From Climacium dendroides (lineage: Eukaryota; Streptophyta; Bryopsida; Hypnales; Climaciaceae), in contig OX467082.1 in assembly GCA_950106755.1 (NCBI GenBank), positions 992,001 to 1,056,000 on the forward strand: a stretch of DNA of 64,000 bases, given 5' to 3'. Positions 12,335 through 22,997 of the stretch are shown here, piece after piece. Position numbers and translations under genes: made by a program. Position 1 is the stretch's first letter, and each line of letters begins with the position of its first letter. The notes under the pieces were generated by a model, which was not told the DNA's origin, did not search any database, and saw only the letters and a program-made list of their open reading frames with translations.

Positions 12335-14276
12335 TGGTTCACTTCTAAGATGATGGAAAATATAAAAATTATGTGTGAGATTTCAAGTTCAAAAGTGTTA
12401 GTTCATTAGATTAAACTATAACCATTAGTTAGAAGGCTTTTAATACATTAGATAGGAATCTATTTCAAAATTACAAACTAAAAATATTTAAAAGATAAGA
12501 AATACAAAAAGGGAATTGAAAACCAAGATTAGAAGTTGAAAATAGAGCTAAATATAAATTGAAAACCAACAAAAAAGAAGAAATATGAAATGCACAAAGA
12601 AGCCATCAAACATATAACTACTAGGAAGGCACTAACATAGTGATAGGAGTACTATTTTAGGCAAAAATAATAATTGAAAGGTATTTTTCAGTAAATTAAG
12701 GATGGATGAAGGTAATTAGGAGTGTGAATTAGTTGGAAAGTAGGTAAAGGTCGAATTAGGGTTAGGAGTGTTTTTTTTCTCTCATCTCTCTCATCTCTCT
12801 CTCTCTATCTCTCTCTTCTCTCTTGTGTTTTTGTTTTTTTTGTCTCTCTTGTGTGTGTGAGATTTTGAAAAGAAGGATGTTAGGAAGTGATGGCAAGGAA
12901 TTAGGATAGGATTAGAGCCAATTTGTCGAGTAGGTTTCCACCTTGGGGGTGGAAAGTGAAGATTGAAGAGAAATGGGGGAGAGGAAGTATGCTGCCGCGG
13001 CTAGGGAAGAGCGCCAACTTTGCGGGCATCCAGCGGACGTTCTACAACGAATTTGAGGCTGAAATTTAGAGGGATGAAGCGCGTGGAAGTTAGCTTTCCA
13101 ACAAGCTATGGCTCGTCCCCAACGGAGCTTGGACGAGATCACGGCAACCGATTTAGTGCGAGGAGGTCTGCTGCCGCGGCGAAAGGAGAGCACCAACTTT
13201 GCAGGCATCTAGCGGGAGTTTTACAGCAAGTATGAAGCTGAATTTTGGAGGGGAAGTGAAGGGTCAAGGTAGCTTTCCAGGGAGACTATTCTCAAGCCAA
13301 TTGGATAAGTATAGAGATGGCAATGGCCGTTTTAGTGGACGCTGGTCTGCTACGGGACTGAGGTGATGTTCACTCAATGTTTGTACTTGGTTGAAGTGCA
13401 ATTTTGATTGCAAATTTTATGGAATTGTTGATTGTTTTTGGATTATGTGGGTGGTGAGCTTTATGGACAAATTGGGATGAATGTAGAAGCACTCACTTAA
13501 GATTTAAGAGACATGTAAAAGAAGAGAAGGTGGAAAGAGAGTGGGGTTGAAGGTTTTGGATGGGATTAATGTGTGGTGGAATTTCTCAATTAGGGCTCAA
13601 ATCTAGCCCTTGGAGCTCTCAATTGCACTTTTGAGTTCAACTTTCACCTAGGAACATACCCTAATTCACAAGGTTGGTGAGGAAAAGAATCTAAGGAGGT
13701 TTTAAGGCAATTGGGTAGAAGAAGATGTGCTGGAATAAATTTGAGATGCCAATTTTATCCATTTTGAACCTTAAGTGGAGGTTTTTAAGTGCCATCTTGA
13801 CCTAGGAAGATGCTACAACTTCTTAGGTGATGTTTTAGAATATTTAGAGAGTGTCATTGGACCTTTGAGGGAGTTGGTCAAGCTACCCTTTTCCCACCTA
13901 ACCTCATACACATGAAAATTGGATAAAAAACTTGATAGAGTCCATTGCTTGGAGGCGTTAGTTAGAGGTCCCATACACTCCTCCCGGCCCAACCTTGTGG
14001 ATGCATTTTGCCTCACGGTGAAATTCACTCACAACTATGTTCTTCCCGAGGATCCGGATTCCAAGGAATAGTGTACAGTAACATAGTATTGCGGTAGTAC
14101 CGGAGTTTGGCTATCAAAGCCGGAAAAATAGGATCTGAAATTGATCTTTCTGGATTTATAGGATCTAGGATTTTCCGGAAATCCAGCGGGCCAGTAGGAA
14201 TAATTCGAAGGATTTTTAGGATGATGATAGTCTTAGTATAAGTAGGAGTTTTGATGGCCTTTCTGGTCATTTGCAT
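12335..14276. other. Intergenic DNA, no gene supported
   Basis: A pyrimidine microsatellite (CT-rich, 'catctctct' units) lies at about 12771-12830. Two diverged copies of a ~120-bp block ('gctgccgcgg...agcgccaacttt' and 'gctgccgcgg...agcaccaacttt') sit near 12990-13110 and 13170-13290. CCGGA-rich words typical of the LTR family appear at 14048-14190 and may be a small remnant of it. Confidence 0.5.
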
Positions 14277-14695
14277 CCACCAGGGTTGTCATAGACGTGC
14301 GTCCGCGGCGAAATTGCGTCCAAAATCGGACCTCCTGACATCCGCACGTTCGGACCCTACGGACCAGGGTTGTCGTGGACGTGCGTTCGAGGCGAAATTG
14401 CGTCCAAAATCGGACGTCCTGACGTCCGCACGTCCTGACGTCCGCACGTCCTGACGTCCGCACGTCCTGACGTCCGCACGTCCTGACGGTCCTCAATCGC
14501 CGTCCTATGGGTGGACGGATTGGCGGATGGGCCAGTCAGACTAGCGGACGAACGGGCGAACGGATGGACGGCCGTTTTTATTGGCAAACGGGCGGACGGG
14601 CGGATAGGCAAGCGGACAGAGTGGCGGACGGGCGGACAAGCAAGCGGACGGAGTGGCGGACGGGCGGACGGGCGAACGGTTCAAGGGCCAAGCGG
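14277..14695. repeat. GC-rich compound minisatellite
   Basis: Three layers are visible. A unit of about 90 bp ('ccagggttgtc-t-gacgtgcgt...aaattgcgtccaaaatcgga') occurs twice from 14277. It runs into about 4.5 copies of the 16-mer GACGTCCGCACGTCCT (about 14413-14487). From about 14510 to 14690 there are degenerate 'gcggacgggcg' units. The long opposing ORFs across this block are repeat artefacts (Arg/Thr/Gly-rich in every frame). Confidence 0.85.
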
Positions 14696-15074
14696 TTTAA
14701 CCGTTTAGGGAGTGACCGACTGAGTGAGTGAGGGTTTGTAACTTTGCATTTTGCAATTTTGCATGGTTTTCAGTTTGTTTTAGGATTCTTCTTACATATT
14801 TGTGAGTTTTGGCGCTTAAGAAATTTTTACGTGCTACACACTTGAAATTGAGAACAAAAAATAATACAATGAAGATTTCTTCAATATCACTTGGGACAAA
14901 ATCCCCAAAAATGATAGTTTCATTAATTTTTTCAAGATAATTTGGCAACCTTGTACTACTATGAAATGCTTCGAGAACTAATAAATCTTAGCTATTCATC
15001 TCTCTAAATCGTAAGCATTTGAGCACCAAGTTTTGTAAATGTTCTTGATTCAAATCCTTTCTAAATTTGAATGC

Positions 15075-18073
15075 CTAGGGGTGGTAATCACTATCTCTTT
15101 TCACCTCTACCCCGCTACTGTACTCTCTTGATTGGAATCCATCATCTTCATCACTCATGGTGTTCTCTTCATCGTCTGATGAAAGTGTTTGATTTCCCCC
15201 TCTTTCCTCTTGTATTGTTGAAGATATGCGAGCTTTCTTAGGCTTGCCCATCATTTGCTCGTTCTTTGCTTTCATCAAGGTTTTCCCTACACGTTCATGG
15301 AGGTGATCAACCGCTTTTCCTTTTCTCAACGGAAGTTCTGGAATAGATGGACGCTTATCAAGGTTTTTTTTTCCTACATTCACTTTCTTCGTTGGAGAGA
15401 TAGCAAACGGCTCCATTACTTGTTTGTTCTTTGCTTTAGAGGGTTCTTCCATCATCATTGCCATCTCTGCCTTTCTCCCTTCTTCAGTGAATGCCTCTAC
15501 AGCATTTGAAGATTCCAGTGTCGGGTCCGCTAGCCTGATTGAAAATGTTGGTAGGCGGTTTCCTTGCTTCTTTAACATTGAGGCCAACGTCTCATCTTCC
15601 TCGTCATCGGTGAATGAAGAAATCTGCAATCTTCGATTTTCGGTACGTTCTATTTCTTTCGAAATGATGGAAGCTCGTGTCGGACGTTGAGAACTTCCTG
15701 AACCCACCAAAGTAGTGTTTACACTATTAAATAGTGAGCGTGCACCTACTAGAGGAATGCTACGCGGTGGACGTACAAAACTTGTCATGTTTTCCTTTGT
15801 GCCTTGGCCACTGTGAAGCAAGTTCGGACTTCCACATTCTATCAAACGCGAACGTACATTGTCTTGTGTCCCACTCGCTTCATGGTTTAGGCTACTTGGT
15901 TCTCCATTGCTTTTGCTTGCCAATCCTCCTAGAGACTCTACGCTTATCTTGTCCACATTCATTTGCTTGCGGTCCTCAACGTTGTCATTCTTTTCTAGTT
16001 GGGCCACCACTCTAGATGGAGACCTACCGCTTCCAATCCCTTCATCTATTTCGGAAGTTCCAACATTGGATGCTATGGTTCCATTAGAAGCCAGGACTTG
16101 GACATTTGCGTCCTCTTCATTTAGATTGAGGACCTTGTCGCTATTTAGAAATCGGTTTCCATCTACAAACCTTGCTATGGAAGGTACGCCTTCGTCGTTT
16201 CCACAATCATTATCGTCCATTGGAAAGTCGTACTCGTCTCGGTCATTGTTGCCCATGTCATCATCATCCATATTTACTCTTCCAAACGGTTCACCTCCAA
16301 AATTGTATGTGTTGCCATCCAAATCTTCTTCTTCATTGAATATTGGGTCGTACCAATTTGCTTCTTGTCCATGTGCTTCATTTCTGTCTACACGAACACC
16401 TTCTTCTTCATCTTCGCTGCTCTCGTCATCTTTGTTTGGCCCCTCCGATTCTTCTGAATCTACATTTTCAAGGTACCACTTCTTCTCATCCCTCTCCTTG
16501 GATGCGGCCAACACTTTTGAATTAGTGTACACATACACCAAATCCGCAGCTCTCTTTGTTCTCAACTTGTTCCGAGATTTGTTGTGAACAAAAGAATAGC
16601 TACTCCAATTCCGTTCACATGAAGATGAAGATACTGATTGGCCCAATATTCTCCTCGCAATTGAAGCAATGAGCTTCCCACATGCGCCTTCAAAATCCCA
16701 CCAAGCGTGTGCCGATAATTTTTGTTCACTTGGATCCAACATGTTGTGGAAGGGAGGCTCCCTATGTCGAAACGCCATGAATTCCTTGACGACGTCCGCG
16801 TAGTCCGTAGGTTTACATATTCGCATGAGAACACGCTTGTATGCCTCGATGGCCTCTGAATCGTCGGCTAGTTCTTTATCATGCAAAAGATAGGGATTCA
16901 AAAGAGCTCCTGCATATTGGAGATCGGTCTCTACCATTTCCCATCTAGCGTTGAACGCCTCCTTCAATGGTTTGGTAAATTCAGGGCTCAATAGAAAAGG
17001 CGGATTTTCTACCCCCCCCCCCACATGCGAACGTATCTTCCTCATAATATGCAAAATTTTCCCTGAACATGGCGTCTTTGCATCTAAATCACGAAGGCCA
17101 TATACAACAATGCCCATCAACTGCACAAAATTCGTGCAATGCCTCCAGAAATGCTCACTGTTTATTATCTTCTTTGTACACCGAGACTTTGTACGGTTTT
17201 TCTTTTTCTTGACATCCAACGTCCTCACATATTGTTCCCAATGCGGATCTGTCATACTTTGTTGAAGTGCTCCCTTCACTTTCAACAAGCATTCAAGCGC
17301 AATGAAATTTGAAGCAAATCTTGTTTCGCTTGGCATTAATAAGCTGTGCTCTTTTTCGTATGAACGAAATATTGCAAGCGGCATGTGCCGCTTTCTAAAA
17401 AACGTAAGAATGATACAAGCTTTGGCCACGACATCCGCCACCCATGCTTCCTTCCCCCAATCTTTTAGCAACAAATTCAAGGCGTGCACCACACAACCTT
17501 GAAACGAAATGTGAGGATATTTGTCTTTTATGATTCTACATGCTCGAGGGTTTACAGGAGCATTGTCCGTTGTTATTTGCACCACATTATGTGGACCCAC
17601 CTCCTGTATGAATTTGTCCAAAATAGAGGCCAAGTACTCTGCGTTTTTTACGAACCCACTTGTATCCACCAATCCCAAAAATTGCTCCCCTGCAGAAGAT
17701 ACAAGCATGCAATTCACCAATGGCCGATTTGTAACCGAACTCCATCCATCAATAGACAAGGTTGCTCCAAACTTTCTGATACTATCCTCGGTCCTCTTCT
17801 GCAACTTTAGCTTGACATCTTCTTTCACTTCTTTTAGTAATTTGGTTTGTAGAGCGTCGTACGATGGACAGGTGGGTTGTATGGCTTACCAAACTCAACT
17901 GTTTTCTTCATTGCTTCTTTGAAGGCCTCACTTTGAACTACCACAAATGGTATGTTGGCTGAATAGAAGAAATTGGCCCACAGCGCATTCAAATTGCGTC
18001 TATCAGCTTGAACATAATATTCATTAAAATGAGAGTTTTCCAATGAAATGGGAGTTGAGGAAGAGACTTTCAA
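15075..18073 (-). pseudogene. hAT-family transposase (DUF659 type) with long acidic C-terminal extension; one frameshift
   Basis: The main ORF (17828-15075, 917 residues) carries the hAT catalytic fold: DGWSS (D27), ITTDNAPVN (D88) and SSSCERNWS (E405), followed by the C-terminal dimerisation segment (HNKSRNKLRTKRAADLVYVY). The upstream segment 18073-17834 reads ALWANFFYSANIPF...FKEAMKKTVEFGKPY, the usual sequence just before this domain, and joins the main ORF by a one-base frame change near 17860-17870 (GKPYNPP then PSYDALQTKLLKEVK). Residues from about 455 to 917 form an unusually long acidic, Ser/Asn-rich, probably disordered tail. An N-terminal BED zinc finger was not found. Family role: cut-and-paste transposition in the nucleus. 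The frameshift and missing BED finger argue against activity unless an intron or sequencing error explains them. Confidence 0.85.
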
Positions 18074-18439
18074 CCATGAATTTAATATACTTGTAGATCA
18101 ATGACAACAAGGAAAGCATTGCAATGATACAAAAAGTGCATACGGAAGGTACAAATTCCAAAATCAAAGGTCAAAATTGTGACTTCTTCATAATTTATAG
18201 GAAGTCATCAAATATACATGTATTGGATGTATGCACTATAAACATAGAGCAATCCATGTACTAAACTACTACTTCCATCATGGACTACACTTGTATAAGA
18301 TACATATGATGTAAAACGTAGGGTTCAGGAAGCACTACGACTGAGCACTAGGACTTTTGTGAAATTGACAATTGCGTCCACAAAATGAAGGCTTCGTGAC
18401 CAGAAGGCTATGAGCCTGCCTTTATCAAAAGGAGAGACA

Positions 18440-18990
18440 AACGTAGGGATTGGCAAAGCCCGGATATTGGAGAATCGAATACCAACTGTTCCCCCACCAA
18501 ATATTCTCAAACATTGCACCGGAGAAAGTGCAATGCAAAAGATTATTTGGTGAGGCAACAATTGTTATTCAAATCTACAACTTCTGAGGTACGACAATGT
18601 ACTGTCCATAATGACTATGAGGTCCAAGATTGTCAGAGCCCCGGAAATTGTAGAATCGAATACCAGCTGTTCCCCTAGTTGAGCCAATTCGTGGTAGAAG
18701 AAAGCAAACATTATAAAACCTTAACTCGCAGCTACTCTTAGAATGTACTCTCACACACCACAATGTTCAAAAAGCAGTGTATGAGTGTACATTCAAAGAA
18801 TAGCTGCGAGTAAAGGTTATATAATGTTTCCTTTCTCTTCTACCACAAATTGGCTCAACTATGCACACTCAGTCGGTTCCATGTGCAATGCAAATGATTA
18901 TTTGCTGAGGGAACAGTTGATATTCGACTCTACAACTTCCGAGTTACGACAACCCCTACATTATTCTCTGCTATTGATAAAATCGGGCTC
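18440..18990. repeat. Interleaved direct and inverted repeats upstream of the hAT ORF
   Basis: The block 'gaatcgaataccagctgttcccc...ttgagccaattcgtggtagaaga' (about 18648-18700) reappears inverted at about 18830-18930 ('tctaccacaaattggctcaac...gaacagttgatattcga'), around a centre near 18770. A direct copy of the 'ggagaatcgaataccaactgttccccc' block is at about 18466-18495. It is probably a foldback remnant. No gene. Confidence 0.65.
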
Positions 18991-19207
18991 AAGGCCTTAC
19001 TAAGGTTTAGGGTTTATTATTTTTCTACTCTCTACACAAACTTAGGGATTGTCGAGCCTACATGTACATAATTAGGACCTCTTCTACATACAATTGTACA
19101 TGAGCTACAAGATGCAGTCCTTAATTTCTCCCGAGCCTTTAGAATTTCTTTTCTTCGACTGTATCTGTCCGAGGTTGCCTCCATTGCACTTACAACGACC
19201 TTCTCTT

Positions 19208-20198
19208 CTAGATGCCCCAACTAGGAGTTGAAACATCAGTACAAAACGATCCACTGTGTTTCTGTTTCTTCAACCTCCCTTGTTCCAACGGAACCTGTGG
19301 ACGTGGAATGGACTGCCCAAGAGCAATAACTGCAACTGATTCTCGAAGCGGACTATTTGGAAACTTGAATTTCTCTTCCACTACGGACGTTGGATAATTC
19401 GCGTCTCCATAAAGCTCACGCCCATCACCCAATAGTTTAGGGTCATCTCGGACCATCACCCATGTATTGTTACAGAACATCATTACCGAGCAGTCCTAAA
19501 TGTATAGTGTATGAACCCCTAGTATTGACGGAAGACTATCACTTATAAATTCCCAACATGTACTTCTTTGTAGACTGCCACTCTACAATATGAACACATA
19601 ATATGAACAAGTATTATATGTGTGATTTACATTGCTGTAACTCCCTCGCCTTGAGAATCTCAGGCCCCCAATTGTATCCTGTATTTGGCTTCTTGTACTC
19701 ATTCCACCGTTGATGCCTCTGTCGTTGTAAAAACATGCAGTCTGATGCGTCGAGATGATGAGCATCGCTTCGAATTCTCTGCACCCCATTATGTGTCTTA
19801 GACATCCGGACGCTCCCTGACAAGACATACTTGGGACGGCGCCTTGCACTATCACAAGCAGCTCCGATATGAGTATCACGAGATCCACCAGTATCATGAG
19901 ATCCACGAGAGATCCCTGACTTGTTCCCTGGTGCAGGAATTTGTGTTGTGGCCTCGTGATAGAGCTTCTTTTTTGGCGCCATGTCTGATGCCACCGGCGA
20001 TAACTGAGAAGCAAGTGGCCCCCCGCAGCGCAAAGGAGAAGGGGAGCAGGACTTCGGCAGATGTGGGCCGTTATTAGGCGGACTATCCACCACACCGTCG
20101 TCCACGGGCTTAGTAGAATAGTCCATTGTGGAGTTTGCTGTTGCTGCCGAGCACAGAAAGTTCCCCCTGCTCAAGATTGCATACTGTCCATAGTCCAA
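19208..20198 (-). CDS. Unassigned ORFs downstream of the HAD/ParB gene
   Basis: Two open segments lie on the same strand as the HAD/ParB gene: 20198-19614 (about 190 residues with a basic MAPKKK start inside it and an Arg/Lys/His-rich end) and 19483-19208 (91 residues, TWVMVRDDPKLLGDGRELYGD...). A GTAAAT donor at about 19630 and a TTTAG acceptor at about 19496 are plausible, but their phases do not join the two ORFs, so I cannot give a gene model. No family recognised. They could be 3' exons of the same mobile element. Confidence 0.3.
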
Positions 20199-20579
20199 TA
20201 TAGAATCCGCCGACGCAACGCACGGAAGGTGATCATCTCCATCAGTTGAATTCCATACGTCCAGACTCTAGAAGCAAATCATATTTATATCATGACCACG
20301 AAATAGAACTGCATAGCATTGAGAACATGAAACACCATCCACAAACAAACCTAGAACGTGAATCAATCACACCATCCAAGCAACTAGGAAGCTCCAATCG
20401 AGCTGATTTGAGACATGAGCACTAAACCATGACTATTTTATTAGAGGCATAAGGATTGAAATTACAAATCTCGAGAAGGCAGGCTTCAGTCAGTTCGACT
20501 CGAGCTAAATTAGACCAGAGCATGGAAATCGAGAACCTATGCCTCCCTTAGCGTAGTCCTAACGAATGCAGGAAGATGC

Positions 20580-21359
20580 CTACACGACCTCCATCAACTT
20601 ATCGTACTCCCTCTTCTGTTTTCTATCGTCACAGAGCATGCGGCGTCCAATTCGATTGGCCGCATTCTCTCGGAAGGACTTAAGTCCCTCTTCACGAGCC
20701 ACGTGAAGATTCTGGAACCAAGGGAGCAGGACATCCAGGAGGAAAGGGTCCTTCACACCGTTACCTCTGTATGACCATGACTCTGGTAAAATGACGTTCT
20801 CAGCATTGTTAAGAATGTGCTTCATGGGACTGTCATCCACTATCACGGTATTTTGGAACGAGAACCTCCCCCGATAGCCAGTGAACAAGGTCTCCAAGTT
20901 TTTAAGGAAGAGTTCCTTATTTGTGCCTGGCTCCCTGAATGTTGTAATTCTGGAGTTTTTTTCCCTACATTTCAGAGTCGTACAAGAGGTCTGTCCTAGT
21001 TTGACTACCGGTAGGTCGAGCCCCTTAAAGAGATAGGCGGCCACTTCATCAGTGGTGGAAGTCTTCATACTGCTCCACACTGAAATTGTAGCTATCTCTC
21101 CTACCGCACGTAAGAAATCAGAACATCCGGGACGGACATACACTAGCTTTGGCCCCACAACTGCTGGCTCAGTAGCAGAGTGCGGTTGGAATGCGTCCCC
21201 AGTCTGTTTGGCCCAGCCCTTATACTTGTGATCTTCACAGGCGCACAATACCCCATTGAGGTCTAGGACGACGTTGATCCACTTGTCCACAGCCCTGGAC
21301 TCCAATGGAAGATTGACCACCTCCTTATGTCTTGGAAGATCACGTGGAGGATCAGATTC
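20580..21359 (-). other. FCP1/NIF-like HAD phosphatase domain (last exon of the HAD/ParB gene)
   Basis: The exon encodes about 259 residues. From position 18 of the run that starts at 21320 it reads VVLDLNGVLC (HAD motif I), then VYVRPGCSDFL, TISVWSSM (motif II region, as in SCP/FCP1 enzymes) and TVIVDDSPMKHIL (motif IV, DD). Length and order fit the FCP1-homology domain, whose classical members dephosphorylate the RNA polymerase II CTD. Motif I is DLN rather than DxD: the first Asp (nucleophile) is kept but the second, the general acid/base, is Asn. I recall plant homologues with the same Asn. Catalysis is therefore doubtful, and a binding role is possible. Confidence 0.75.
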
Positions 21360-22997
21360 CTGATAAACAATGGACGAATGTGGAGCTAGTTATTATCCTG
21401 CATTCATAGCCTCTGGACATCGCGCTAATTGAAACGGTCGTTCAGATTTGTAGACGTCACTAAACAAACACAGAATTTAGAATGTAAAATTCAAAACATA
21501 CCTTCTGCTGCGAGGTCTCGGCTGTCTCCGCAGTAACAACCCTTGTCGTAGCGGTCGGCTTGGGTATCATGACCTCGAGAAGATCGGCATCAGATATGAC
21601 ACTGTCTTCAAGTACAAGAGCAACAGTATTCAAGGATTCAGGCTTGTCCTTTTTGAAGGTGACATTCTGATCCATCGGCTCATAGACAACATTAGGCACA
21701 TGCTTCGATGAGGTCGGTTCGGAAGTGAGTACACCTGATGCAACAGTAGGTGGCAACAAATCTACAACATTGACAGCGCCTGCAAGTCAGGAGTGTACAA
21801 AGGAAGTGTTGTAAGGAATCCGGGTATTACCGCTTTACATAAAAATGTTTTGATGTATATACACAATGTCTGAAAATTTTGAACTCCATGGTTCGGTCCA
21901 CTAGAAGTTTAGCTATGTCAAAATTGTTGAGTTGTCTATGAGATAACTCTAAAACTACATACAGCCCACGTCAAAAACCAGATCGAGTTGAGCTAAAACT
22001 GTACAAGAACACCGAGTGATCATTGAGGTGCACCTAAGCCGGACTCTTGGCTAGGAGACGCGGTTGGCTGGTCGGGGGTCTCCACCACATCACCACCGCC
22101 TACCTCTGGAGGAGCAAGTGCACACTACGCCTCCACAGGTACCGGTGGCGCAATCGCGGATGATGGTGGAGGAGGTGGTGTCCTAGGCGGTGGATGCGAG
22201 GGTGGTGCAGGCACCGCGAACTCTGACGGGCCTACCTAACTTGAAGGTTGGGCCGAAGACGACGCTGATGGCTGGTTTTCAAGCCTCAGTTGAGGTGCCG
22301 CACGCTAGACCTCGGCCATGGGCCTCCCACCCTTCATCCACAAAATCAAGGCGTCTAACTTGTCGTTAGCTTCCTTGGAATCTTGCAGCATGAACGTCTA
22401 CATGCTATCCAGCCTCTTGTTCATCTGCTGCTGCTGTAGGATGTTCTCCGCTCGATCTTGGAGCCGCTTCTCTTCGATCTCAGCAAACCTCCTCTCGAGG
22501 ATGTCATCCACGAGTGAAGTCTTCCTTCTCTTCCGCGGATGGATGGACGACGAAGTTGACGACGGTCGCGTCTCAATCGCGTCTCTAGTTGACGCAGAGG
22601 AGCCACAATGCTCTGTTGGTGTTGCACGAATAGGCGATGAAGGAGGATCGGGCATTTCATCTTGCTGGCAATCCTCTGCGTCATCATCGGAGCTTGAGAT
22701 CACTTCAGGCTCCTCGACAGGTCTCTTGATCCGACGACCAGTGGATGGAGAATCCCATGGGGCCCTCCGCATTGTCTTCGCGGGCGAAGGTGTCGAATGA
22801 GACTCCCGCTGCCTACTTGACTTAGGCTCCTCCACTCTGTAGCCCGACTCCAGAAAGTCGGCCCTGTCAAGCAACATGGCCGTGGTGACGATGTCGTTCC
22901 AGAAGAGGGAGTCCTCTTTCACTCCAATTGCGAACACATTCACGGAACTCATCTGCAGTGACAGAAACGAGCGTCTATCATCAGTAAACTATCATAT

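Noticed and set aside
14233..14731. Overlapping Arg/Gly/Thr-rich ORFs on both strands
   Set aside because: All arise from the GC-rich minisatellite; open frames occur in several phases at once.
15859..16587. 242-residue plus-strand ORF rich in Ser and Leu
   Set aside because: Antisense shadow of the acidic tail of the hAT transposase.
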